In this document: piece after piece, positions 50,868 to 63,000 of the stretch | Layout of the letters: each line of letters begins with the position of its first letter | Position numbering within the stretch: position 1 is the first letter of the stretch | NCBI GenBank assembly: GCA_030770545.1 | Contig: CM061096.1 | Span: 10,521,501 to 10,585,500, forward strand | Reading direction: 5' to 3' | DNA from: Macropodus opercularis | Lineage: Eukaryota; Chordata; Actinopteri; Anabantiformes; Osphronemidae | Length of the DNA: 64,000 nt | Made by a program: the position numbers and the translations under genes | Notes under the pieces: model-generated | Database searches by the model: none | What the model was told of the DNA's origin: nothing | The model's input: the letters and a program-made list of their open reading frames with translations, nothing else

Positions 50868-53800
50868 GGTGTAGAGATAATGATGTTGAGATCGGTATAA
50901 TGAAAGTTAAATCACTCAGAGAACAACAAGTAACTTTCTACAGTCATGAGATCTGTTCTCTGCTTTTCTCTAGTCAAGGTTGAAAAAGTTTCAAAGTTGC
51001 CTCAGTTAAATGTCTAACTTTAAAAAAGTAAAAGAAAACAACACAGCAGCCAGTATCCTCACGTCTCATCCGCCAACATGTCCTCCCTCTCGCTCTGTTC
51101 ACACAGAGGTTTAAAGGAGAGTCGTCAGGGCTTTTCAGGAACTTCAGTTCTTGTTCGGGTGGGGTGACGGTGGGAGGAAGTGACTACGATCAGTCGACTT
51201 TGTTTTTGTCAACCAATGTGCGTTTTTGTTACATGTAATGTCCCTCCATGTTTTTGCTTGTCTCTCTGTGTATTCTGCATCACTTAGACTCTGAGGTAAG
51301 TGAACTGACATTGGGTCAAGAGGAGGTGAACCTCAGAGAATGGTCATTGTTTCACAGAGTCTACTGGCTGCTCTACCCTCCCACTGGCCGAGCAGCACGC
51401 AGCCTCTTAACTATGACGATGACATGTATATAGATTTGGCCTCAGACTGCATCGGTGTGAGACAATGTAACAATGGTCACAATGTTGTGCCTCATTTGGA
51501 AAGTAGTGAAGAAAGAAGAGCTGAGTACATGCTGTATGTGTAATTCCCCACTCCCTGAAGGCAGAGCTGCTGTACAGCTGCTCAATAAATGGGCAAATCC
51601 AGCAATGGCCATGTGTTCTGCTCACTGAAAAGGCTTTGGACACTGTCAAATGAAAGTAATGTGAATAAGAGGAAACACGACTCTTATAAAATGAAGCAGG
51701 AAACGAACAAAATGTTTTTATTTTCACACTTTACAAACATTTCACGCCTGTGCTGCAAAGGGCCAGCCTTATGTAACTTTACTTAGAATTGTTTATAAAA
51801 ACAATATGATGAAGCAAAGTCTCAGCAATACTTCAAGTTAAAGGCTCATATTAACAAGGTCATTTGCAGGTCTACACGGCACGGTGCTTTCTGATGGGCA
51901 GGGTGCTTTCTGATGGGCAGGGTAAACAATAAGTTGTGCTTTGGGTTCTGCAGGCTTGTGAGCATGAAGACTGCTGCTGAGCTTGCTCATAAAGGAACCT
52001 TAAAATGCAATGACATCCGCCCCAACTTTAGAAAAAAACAGTATTCACCCTATAAATAGGTTTGTGGTCTGATGTAACTCACTGAGGAACTAGTTTGTGT
52101 CAAAATGGATGTAGCTACAATATAGTAATACTGGAAAGTATTAAAGAGAGTTCTCTTGGTTGGTAAAATACACTCTACTTATATTACTTATATATAAGAT
52201 GTTGTATTTAAACTGGAGAGCCACTGAGGCCCTTGCCCAGCACATAGTTTTGTAGTATTATATTCACTAATCTTGTAAGAACTCTTGTGCCGTCCTGGAG
52301 CGTCCAGCCTGTGGGATCATGGCAATCATCCAGGGCTTGTGCTGTTATCTCATTCTCATCTTCCTTCCCATACAAGATGTGTGCATATTAGGTTCAGCAA
52401 GTTTTGTGTTGGGTGACTATGTTTTCTTGATTTTTTTTTTTTTTTTTGAAAACTCTGACAATGAGGAAGGACCTCAATATGGTCCAGCTGTCTCAACAAC
52501 TTCCTGACAAACACTGGACACAAAGGCCAGCATGGAGGCCGAGTGCTCTATGTGCTTCCCGTGTCTCCCAATGACTGCAACTAGACATGACTATGCATGT
52601 CCGTTAAAAAGTTAAAGTTAAAATGTTTTCAACGTTTTTATATATCTGGGCAGAGCACACTGTTGTTCTGATGCTCATACTGTGTGAAACATTCACAATA
52701 AGCTGACCAGATGCTGACCTTTTAGATTTAGCACGTCTTTAGGGCATAGGCACAATCTCTGAATAAATGTTGAAGTTGAGAGAGGAAGTTGATATGAATA
52801 GCAAAGAAATTACAAAATACATAAAGCCATTCAACTGACTCACAGTATAATGTCCATGTCTTTTATAGGGGGCTCACTGGGGAAATCATTAGATCAATGA
52901 GCATGTACTCATTTTATAGAAACAATGGAGGAAGCTGCAGAAAGCCCTGCCACAGCTACAGACAAGATGGCATCAAACTCTCTGTGTGAATATACATCGA
53001 TCACTATTTTAATCAGTTCCCTAGTTTTGTACAGCACCTAAAACCGGACTTAGGTACTTTCCACTCACTTCATGCTTGCAAGTAAAACTACTAGAATGTG
53101 CTGACTGCTGAGGAAGTGGTGACAAACTTTTTGCAACTGAGACTTTTTTGTGAGCATGACGTGTTCACAGCTTAATGTGTTGGTGACACATGAGTACTGG
53201 AAATTAATTTTTAAATAGTCAGTAGTGTTGCTTACCATGTAATCTCTGAAATGTGATGTTGATTTAATGCAGTTTAATATTTTTTACTTTTTAAATTCCT
53301 TTCACAGAAATACACAAGCTGACTACACACCCCTACCCACAAGCCTTATCCATAACCACAAATCCCTCACTCTAACCATGCCACTGACCTCAACCACTGT
53401 AGGCTGGGAGTCTGTCTCAACCCAGAAGCAGAAGCTGCTGCAGTGGAAAGCAGGCAAAGCGTGTGTTAAAACATAGAGTGAAGGTTGGATCACTACAATG
53501 CAGAAGCCTGTCATTATGAAAGGCTCTGTTCCAGATAGAAGCGTCATGATCGACATCCTTTTCACACCCTGCCTTCACTCCCCTGGTCTCGTCCCCTCTG
53601 TTTTCATATCCACACACATGCTTCCTGTCGTTTCCTGACTCCCCTGTTTCTGGCCTACCCCCTGTGATTGTGACCCACTCCCACTTCCAGCTGCTTCCAC
53701 GTTCGATCAGCACATTGTACCAACGCGCCTGAGACACAAACTGTCATCTGAATTATTCTTTCTACTTACCTCATCTTCTTCTAGACCAGTTCTTTTGATC

Positions 53801-54820
53801 ACAGGCTTCCCGCTTGATTACTTGAGCTTCAGCCTTATCCTCAGCTTGACATCTTTTGTTTAAGCGCTTTCTGTTTTTTTTAAATTTAAGAACGTTTGTG
53901 TGAATGTTTATTTGATGACGTTTTTGATTTTGTATGGATGTAGTCTTCTGACCTTCCTTTTTGGTTTCGATAGTGAGTGTATGTAATCATTTAACCTATT
54001 AACTGAGATTCAGACTGGTGTATGTAAGTGGGTTCTGGGCTGTTTACCTTGTTATATATGATGCAGTTCTTTGGGTTTAAGTTAATCACACAGTGTTTTA
54101 TACTGTATGATGAAACCAGACAAAATGTGCTAAGACATTATTCTGCTGAAAAACTGTGATGAACTTCCTGTCATCTTCTGCCAAAGCCATAGATAGTAAC
54201 CAACTATGTTGAGTAGTATGACTGTACAGGAAGATTACGGCCACATCTCTAACTGCTGCTCTGGTAAATCTACGTCAGATAACCTTTCTGCTAAGATAGA
54301 TGGTGTGAAGATTCGAAAATTTCGTTTAACAATCTACAACATAATATTCAGACAGAGGAGGGCGAAGGGGCAGATGCTAGAGTGCCACCTACACAACATA
54401 CTGTATGCCTGTCTGCTCTACTATCAGGCAGCAAAAGGCATTATACCAAAATCAAAGACTTATATTCTAATCAATAGACTTACATATGACATATATGCCA
54501 CATTTCAAAAAGCCTTCTCAGAGTATGTGCAGTATAGAACAATCACAGGACAATTTTTACAGACCAGTGTGAATAAACAGCATTGAAGCTTCCAAATTGG
54601 CAGTTAAGCAGAAAAGTGTGATGCATGTTACTGCCTGTACTTATCAAGAGTTAGAGAATGAATCATAGAAAAAGCTTAGGAGCACACTATGGCAAAATAC
54701 GGAACACAAATCACATTACAACTGGGGTCATAACAGGCATCATCAATGTCTGAGATGATAATCTTCAGGAAATAAGTTGCTCACAAATTCGGCTTCTCAG
54801 ATGGAGGTCTGTCCTGTGTG
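50868..54820. other. intergenic spacer between the two receptor copies
   Basis: About 4 kb upstream of copy 1. 50868-51180 is the likely promoter/5-prime UTR. No open frame here has splice context or a family resemblance I can name; the longest (54206-54586, 126 codons, plus) has no recognised domain. A 17-base T run lies at about 52430-52447, and a 19-bp tandem doublet at about 51883-51921. The far end (54780-54850) may include the last exon or 3-prime UTR of copy 2. Confidence 0.5.
51883..51921. repeat. 19-bp tandem doublet, single in the other copy
   Basis: The unit ggtgctttctgatgggcag occurs twice in a row here and once at about 61082-61100 in the second unit. This is the indel that changes the copy offset from 9199 to 9180. 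Confidence 0.9.
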
Positions 54821-55072
54821 TTAGATGCTGTCTGATTCCTGAGGATGACATGGAGACACAACACACGTCTCAGCAGACACCAGCACAGGATCTGTTCTTT
54901 AAAACTAATATAATAAACCAATCACTTTAATATTCTAGCTTGCTTCAGCTCATTATAGGTCAAATGTTAAACCTATAATGCTCTTTGTAGGCAAAAAATA
55001 ATCTAAAATTAGATTAAATCTAATCTTAAAAAGTTTCCATGACTCAGAATTGCTCTTATAAAATATAAATAA

Positions 55073-58000
55073 CTACTTACATCTACTTTGCCAGTAGTTG
55101 CACTTACAAGGTGAACAGGCTCCAGACAGTAAGTCTCCATACTCTTCCCTCACCTACAGTATAATCAGAATTCAGAATGAAGAAAAAGCTGCAGACGTTG
55201 TTTGTTATTTCTGAGAGGAGAGTGACTGACCTGCTTATCAAGCAGACAGTGAATGATGAACAGCATAGCCCCCTGAAGGCTGCCGAAGATGGTGAACAGG
55301 TAAGTCATAGCAGTCGTGCCCTCCACCACCTGGAAACATTCAAAGACCCACGAGGTGCCCAACACACCCAGCTGAGCCCCTGCAGTAATGGTGAATGACC
55401 TGCAGGGGAACCAAACACACACAATAATGTCTGAAAAACTGAGAACTGAAATGACTGCAGGAAAGGTTTTTGATATTTAAAAACGTTCAATATATTTACA
55501 TATGTTCTCATGAATAAAGACACAAGCTGCAAATACACACTGAACATGTGCCTGGTTGCTGCAGCCTGACGCTGACTTACTTTAATTTTTGCAAATTTTC
55601 CAGATCAGGGTTTAAACCAGAGAACTTCCTCACCAACTTCCATATAGTGATGAGAATGAAGAAAATGTTTATCTGACAAGAAAACAAAAATTATGTATAA
55701 AACGCAATGAAGTAAATTTGACATTTTTCAACTTAGTAATTATTTTTCTGCTTACTGTTATGATGACACAGACAGGGCCAATCAAATTCCACACGATTTC
55801 AAGGTTCAGCCAACAGCTGCAATGTTAATAAAAGAAATTTGGGGTTCATTCTTAGATTAAAAAAAAATATGCATCATCCTCAATAGAGAGAACTCACTGT
55901 CTCTTAGTGCCATATCCTTTGGCATTAGATAAGGCAGAGATAGTAACAATTACAGCTGGGACTCCGTAGCCGCCTGCCATCATGTAAACGGTTTTAAAGT
56001 TGGTGTTAAAGTCCAGGATAACCATCCGGAACAGCTGGATGCCCTCCAGACACATCCAGCAAAATACTGCCAGGTAGAAGAAATGCAGCAGCCCTGCTAC
56101 CACAGCACAGCAGACCTGGTGCAGGAGGGAGAAAGATGGGAATCAGGAGGACAGCACTAAAAGGTAATGGTCTTCATTACATGCATGCAACTTCCATTAA
56201 CTGTGGTGTCACTTGGTTACATTACATGATTCTTACTGCGTTTATAAGTGCAGGTATTTTCTATAAAAGCGATTCATATTTTTACCGGGTTCTCTCTTGG
56301 AGAAATTCCTGCCAGGAAGATCAAAGTGGCAATAAAGAGGCTGATGCTGAGATGCAGGTGGATGGTGGTTCTTGGGCCTTGAATGGAGCGAATCATAGAA
56401 AATGTCAGGATGCAGAGGAACAGGCAAAACAGTGAGAGGGACAGTCCCAGCCAGGTTATCAGCTGCAGCTCAAACTTTTCCTGTTGAGAGAGAGAGAGAG
56501 AGAGGGGTTGACGCTGCCGCTCCTCTACATAGAAAAAAGCTTCACACACCAAAGTGACAGTTTATGATGTTGGATGCAACTGGCTTGACCTCCATCTCAT
56601 AGAGCGCCATCAGCACTGCAAAGCTGCTCAGATGGGTGCAGGAACACACAGTGTACTCAGGGTTGGACTCCACCACACTGCAGCCACGAGCAGACCATGT
56701 CCCACCTTCCTCTGAAGAATCCCAGAAGGCACATTGGCTTTCAAAGGTCTGTAAGACAAACTATAGATTCAGCAGAGCAGAGGAGGAGTTTTTTAATTAT
56801 TATCCTTTGTAGCAAAGCACACGCTACCTGGTTCAGGTGGTAAAATGTTAAATTGACTGGCTCTTTAAGGACGTTTGTGTTCCGGTTGCTGACGGTGACA
56901 GTCACAACTTGAGAGTAGATCTTAAAGTTTTGGTTCTTCTGTGGCTTCATTCCACTAAAATATCCGTCTGCAGAGTTGTGCAGGTTTCCGTAGCTCAACA
57001 AGGCCACTGTTGTAAAGCCTTTACAGTCATAAAGGGAGAACACGTGATGAGGTGGACATGCATTACATCTGAAGGTTTGCCTCAATGACTGGTTGACATA
57101 CAGCCACTGCCATTACCAGGGTAGTGGGAGGGATCTCCAGCAGCAGTCTCCAGCTGGAGGGATGCCTGGACTCGCTTAGATGATAAAGTCACAGGTCCTC
57201 GAGGTAAGTCAGCCCCCACATGTACCAGCATCTCCAGCTCTGGACAAACACATCATTTGTCTGTGAGTACTGCAAATGATGTCGAGGAAAAATCTAACAA
57301 AAACTTAAGTAAACTAGTCCAAAGTTGTGTATAAGGACATGTTGTGTATGTCTTTGTCTAAGAAAACAGAAAAGCACAGAAAAATTCATGTTCTTCATTA
57401 TATGTAAACTCATATTTAACCTGTGTGATTGGAGGATCTTTTGGTTTTCGGGGGTTTTGTAAAGGGTCCTATGAGCCTCAGAGCATTCTCCACTATGTCC
57501 AGAAAGATGGAGACTTTCCTGTTATCACCGAAGGCTCCGCTGGATAATATCTGGTCAATCGCAGACAAAAGTTCCTGTAGCCAGATGAGGAGAAGCACAG
57601 GAAGAAACACAGGCATGTTTAGAGAGAAGCAGTAGAGTCAAACTCTTGCCCATCACCTCAGACCAGCATTTGTACATTTGTATAGATTTGAGTGAACATA
57701 AACATACGTCCAGGATATTCTCCCTGCTCAGCTTTTTCACACTTTCGCTCTGTGTGAGCTCCAGACAAATGTGTTTCAACTTTACAACAAAAGGTGCAAC
57801 ATGAATCGTCTGAAAAAGTGAGTTGGAGACAAAGTTATTTCAGACTTCCCAAGTTATTTAATAAGTTTTCAGAAATGTAAAACAATTATGAAAGTGTTTC
57901 TGGTCTGTAGTTACCTCGTTCAGATCGTTCATATCTTTGAATGCGTCACAGTTTAACTCTGTGGGAACAGGAGGTTTGACACACTAAGTACTATCTGAGG

Positions 58001-60066
58001 ACCATATTCATAATATTATGAGAATATATAACTGTGGTGCTCATATGTATAATAATAATAATTGCTACTGTGTGTTGTTACCGGTGCAGCGAGACTCATT
58101 GTTGCCATAGTTACTGAACCCTGAGTGACATGCACAGTAATGGCCAGTGACACCACTGTGACAGGTTCCATTTCCACAGATGGTCTTATCAATCGAACAT
58201 ATGTCTAAAAGAAAAACATGCAAAACATTTAATTGTTTATGGTGCAATTCAGTCAGTGATGATGGAGCAACTGATTTCCTACTTCTATAGATTATTTAAT
58301 GGTAAAAAGTCACATCTGCTCTCACCTTGAACAAATAAAAGAATCAATGTACTAAGAGATTAAACGTAACATAAAGTAGAGTAACTTTACATCACATTAC
58401 ATCACATACATTTTTTAAAGTGTTCTATAGAGCGGCAGTGGCTCAGTGGTAGAGCTGTTGTCCACTAATCATAGGACCTGGCTTCCTCATGTGCCAAAGT
58501 GTCTTTGGGCAACACACTGAACCCCAACAAACAATCACAGTGTTTTCTCACCTTGAATTAATAAAAGAATCATAGTACGAAGACATTATACATAACATAG
58601 CGTAACGTATAACAGTAACGTATAAATGTACAACATACATTTGTTAAAGTCAGGGAACCGATAAAACGTTACCTTTACATGTAATATTGTGACCACGAAA
58701 GTGTTTCGCTCCATTAGTTGTGATGTATCCATCATCACAAATGCAGTCATAAGATGAAGCTGTGTTACTGCATTTTGAATTGGGTCCACAGATGTTTTTG
58801 TCCTCCAAACATTCATTTATGTCTAAAAGCAAAATATGACATAATTTTATGTTTAAATGTTGGTAAATACAATTTAGAATCTTTTGTGTTGATACAACAC
58901 ATCTCACCTTTACATGTTTCAGGTGTATCGGCTGAAAAAGTCACACGTCCTGTTGCTGTTCTATAACCATCAACACATCGGCAGTGGAAGGAGCCATACG
59001 TGTTGATACAGACTGAGTGGTCTCCACATGGATTGGGTTCAGAATAATCCTCATCAACTTCACATTCATTAATATCTTAAAAAGCAACACATTATTGTTA
59101 GAAGATAAATCGTGTGTACATGTTGAGTTGTCTGTGAGAATGAGTTTTTTTTTCATACCAATGCAGTTTTCTTCAGTACCACTAAATCCTTTATTGCACG
59201 ATGATTCTGTCATCACCATGAAGACAGAGAGGTGCAGAGCTGAAAAACAAGCAACTATCAGTCTGCAGTTCATGCCCCTCATATTTAACTCTCAAAATTA
59301 TTATATTTATATTATAATTATAATTCAAAGCAACAACACACTGGATGGGTATCTGAACTGAATATCAGTTGGCACAGTGTAAACCCACAGTTGCATCACA
59401 TCCTGTGTTGCAGATTCAGTTCTCTACCTACACGACGCCAGGCGGGTACATCACACATATATCAGAGCAGGAAATACAGTAGTATTGAATTGTATTTTTT
59501 CACATGTTATATAGTGTACAAGGTATCTAAGTAAATGACGTTTTCAAATTAAGTAATATCCCATGTTAACATTTTCACTAATTGATGATTTGGAATCTAA
59601 TTTAATAACAGACTGTAGGTTACAGAGTATCTTCATAAGGTGTATATTACATATGGAAGTCAGTAAAGTGTTTTCACAGCCAATATCTATCTAATTACTG
59701 GTTCCCCTTGGGACACATTTGGGGGACCTAGTGCTTATTAGATAACTCTTTGCAGCTTCTCCAGAGTTAGAGTCTCTCATTGCGTTTACACTTTGGCATA
59801 GCAGCTTTTTCCTCTTTGCAGGGGATTCTGCATGATGTCATCATAGTGTTAAATAACTGCTGCAGTTTTCATTTTTTGTTTTGTTATATCTCCCACAAAG
59901 ATTAGGAAAAATAAGTTTATACTTGAATATATGATATATCATAGTACAACTATAAAAATGGACTAAATATAAAACATTACAAATTAACAACAAACAAAAT
60001 CCATAATTTGCCAGTGTGTGACAGACACGACTCACCCAGTAAGAGAAGGTTCCACCTGGTCACCAT
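55073..60066 (-). CDS. CD97/ADGRE5-like EGF-TM7 adhesion GPCR, copy 2
   Basis: Exons 1-13 mirror copy 1 shifted by 9199: 60036-60066, 59159-59239, 58908-59075, 58673-58822, 58082-58204, 57915-57958, 57708-57809, 57421-57574, 57117-57239, 56828-57018, 56590-56748, 56286-56480, 55898-56115. The extracellular part through TM2 is identical, and exon 13 differs by two residues (Leu to Val, Val to Asp). The following exons keep phase but have diverged: 55756-55816 (CWLNLEIVWNLIGPVCVIIT), 55581-55672, 55231-55399 (SFTITAGAQLGVLGTSWVFE), and a tail exon from 55153. The tail is uncertain: reading through ends at a TAG at 55073 (SGACSPCKCNYWQSRCK), whereas splicing at 55108 or 55081 to a site near 54830 would create a stop at the junction. 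Either way the cytoplasmic tail is short and unlike that of copy 1. Confidence 0.85.
58430..58527. mobile_element. tRNA-derived SINE-like fragment, copy 2
   Basis: Identical to the fragment at 49231-49328. It was carried by the duplication and does not represent an independent insertion. Confidence 0.55.
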
Positions 60067-63000
60067 GGTGTAGAGATAATGATGTTGAGATCGGTATAAT
60101 GAAAGTTAAATCACTCAGAGAACAACAAGTAACTTTCTACAGTCATGAGATCTGTTCTCTGCTTTTCTCTAGTCAAGGTTGAAAAAGTTTCAAAGTTGCC
60201 TCAGTTAAATGTCTAACTTTAAAAAAGTAAAAGAAAACAACACAGCAGCCAGTATCCTCACGTCTCATCCGCCAACATGTCCTCCCTCTCGCTCTGTTCA
60301 CACAGAGGTTTAAAGGAGAGTCGTCAGGGCTTTTCAGGAACTTCAGTTCTTGTTCGGGTGGGGTGACGGTGGGAGGAAGTGACTACGATCAGTCGACTTT
60401 GTTTTTGTCAACCAATGTGCGTTTTTGTTACATGTAATGTCCCTCCATGTTTTTGCTTGTCTCTCTGTGTATTCTGCATCACTTAGACTCTGAGGTAAGT
60501 GAACTGACATTGGGTCAAGAGGAGGTGAACCTCAGAGAATGGTCATTGTTTCACAGAGTCTACTGGCTGCTCTACCCTCCCACTGGCCGAGCAGCACGCA
60601 GCCTCTTAACTATGACGATGACATGTATATAGATTTGGCCTCAGACTGCATCGGTGTGAGACAATGTAACAATGGTCACAATGTTGTGCCTCATTTGGAA
60701 AGTAGTGAAGAAAGAAGAGCTGAGTACATGCTGTATGTGTAATTCCCCACTCCCTGAAGGCAGAGCTGCTGTACAGCTGCTCAATAAATGGGCAAATCCA
60801 GCAATGGCCATGTGTTCTGCTCACTGAAAAGGCTTTGGACACTGTCAAATGAAAGTAATGTGAATAAGAGGAAACACGACTCTTATAAAATGAAGCAGGA
60901 AACGAACAAAATGTTTTTATTTTCACACTTTACAAACATTTCACGCCTGTGCTGCAAAGGGCCAGCCTTATGTAACTTTACTTAGAATTGTTTATAAAAA
61001 CAATATGATGAAGCAAAGTCTCAGCAATACTTCAAGTTAAAGGCTCATATTAACAAGGTCATTTGCAGGTCTACACGGCACGGTGCTTTCTGATGGGCAG
61101 GGTAAACAATAAGTTGTGCTTTGGGTTCTGCAGGCTTGTGAGCATGAAGACTGCTGCTGAGCTTGCTCATAAAGGAACCTTAAAATGCAATGACATCCGC
61201 CCCAACTTTAGAAAAAAACAGTATTCACCCTATAAATAGGTTTGTGGTCTGATGTAACTCACTGAGGAACTAGTTTGTGTCAAAATGGATGTAGCTACAA
61301 TATAGTAATACTGGAAAGTATTAAAGAGAGTTCTCTTGGTTGGTAAAATACACTCTACTTATATTACTTATATATAAGATGTTGTATTTAAACTGGAGAG
61401 CCACTGAGGCCCTTGCCCAGCACATAGTTTTGTAGTATTATATTCACTAATCTTGTAAGAACTCTTGTGCCGTCCTGGAGCGTCCAGCCTGTGGGATCAT
61501 GGCAATCATCCAGGGCTTGTGCTGTTATCTCATTCTCATCTTCCTTCCCATACAAGATGTGTGCATATTAGGTTCAGCAAGTTTTGTGTTGGGTGACTAT
61601 GTTTTCTTGATTTTTTTTTTTTTTTTTGAAAACTCTGACAATGAGGAAGGACCTCAATATGGTCCAGCTGTCTCAACAACTTCCTGACAAACACTGGACA
61701 CAAAGGCCAGCATGGAGGCCGAGTGCTCTATGTGCTTCCCGTGTCTCCCAATGACTGCAACTAGACATGACTATGCATGTCCGTTAAAAAGTTAAAGTTA
61801 AAATGTTTTCAACGTTTTTATATATCTGGGCAGAGCACACTGTTGTTCTGATGCTCATACTGTGTGAAACATTCACAATAAGCTGACCAGATGCTGACCT
61901 TTTAGATTTAGCACGTCTTTAGGGCATAGGCACAATCTCTGAATAAATGTTGAAGTTGAGAGAGGAAGTTGATATGAATAGCAAAGAAATTACAAAATAC
62001 ATAAAGCCATTCAACTGACTCACAGTATAATGTCCATGTCTTTTATAGGGGGCTCACTGGGGAAATCATTAGATCAATGAGCATGTACTCATTTTATAGA
62101 AACAATGGAGGAAGCTGCAGAAAGCCCTGCCACAGCTACAGACAAGATGGCATCAAACTCTCTGTGTGAATATACATCGATCACTATTTTAATCAGTTCC
62201 CTAGTTTTGTACAGCACCTAAAACCGGACTTAGGTACTTTCCACTCACTTCATGCTTGCAAGTAAAACTACTAGAATGTGCTGACTGCTGAGGAAGTGGT
62301 GACAAACTTTTTGCAACTGAGACTTTTTTGTGAGCATGACGTGTTCACAGCTTAATGTGTTGGTGACACATGAGTACTGGAAATTAATTTTTAAATAGTC
62401 AGTAGTGTTGCTTACCATGTAATCTCTGAAATGTGATGTTGATTTAATGCAGTTTAATATTTTTTACTTTTTAAATTCCTTTCACAGAAATACACAAGCT
62501 GACTACACACCCCTACCCACAAGCCTTATCCATAACCACAAATCCCTCACTCTAACCATGCCACTGACCTCAACCACTGTAGGCTGGGAGTCTGTCTCAA
62601 CCCAGAAGCAGAAGCTGCTGCAGTGGAAAGCAGGCAAAGCGTGTGTTAAAACATAGAGTGAAGGTTGGATCACTACAATGCAGAAGCCTGTCATTATGAA
62701 AGGCTCTGTTCCAGATAGAAGCGTCATGATCGACATCCTTTTCACACCCTGCCTTCACTCCCCTGGTCTCGTCCCCTCTGTTTTCATATCCACACACATG
62801 CTTCCTGTCGTTTCCTGACTCCCCTGTTTCTGGCCTACCCCCTGTGATTGTGACCCACTCCCACTTCCAGCTGCTTCCACGTTCGATCAGCACATTGTAC
62901 CAACGCGCCTGAGACACAAACTGTCATCTGAATTATTCTTTCTACTTACCTCATCTTCTTCTAGACCAGTTCTTTTGATCACAGGCTTCCCGCTTGATTA

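Larger units (their letters stand above)
46684..55882. repeat. tandem duplication unit 1 (about 9.2 kb)
   Basis: This segment recurs at 55883 onward with an offset of 9199 bp up to about 51.88 kb and 9180 bp afterwards. It holds most of receptor copy 1 (exons 1-13), its upstream intergenic DNA, and the 3-prime end of receptor copy 2. By eye the units differ at 46790, 46813 and 46829 and by one 19-bp indel. Introns, a 17-T run and a GA microsatellite match exactly. Left of about 46684 the similarity falls to that of diverged paralogues. Confidence 0.93.

Noticed and set aside
51248..51543. Short overlapping plus-strand frames upstream of receptor copy 1
   Set aside because: They lie in the probable promoter flank, do not resemble known proteins and lack downstream exons.
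53417..53737. 106-codon minus-strand frame, repeated at 62597-62917
   Set aside because: Low-complexity, no family resemblance, and duplicated along with everything around it. Possibly part of an old repeat, but not supportable.
54206..54586. 126-codon plus-strand open frame in the receptor spacer, repeated at 63386-63766
   Set aside because: No recognisable domain, no splice or promoter context, and its perfect conservation follows from the tandem duplication alone.
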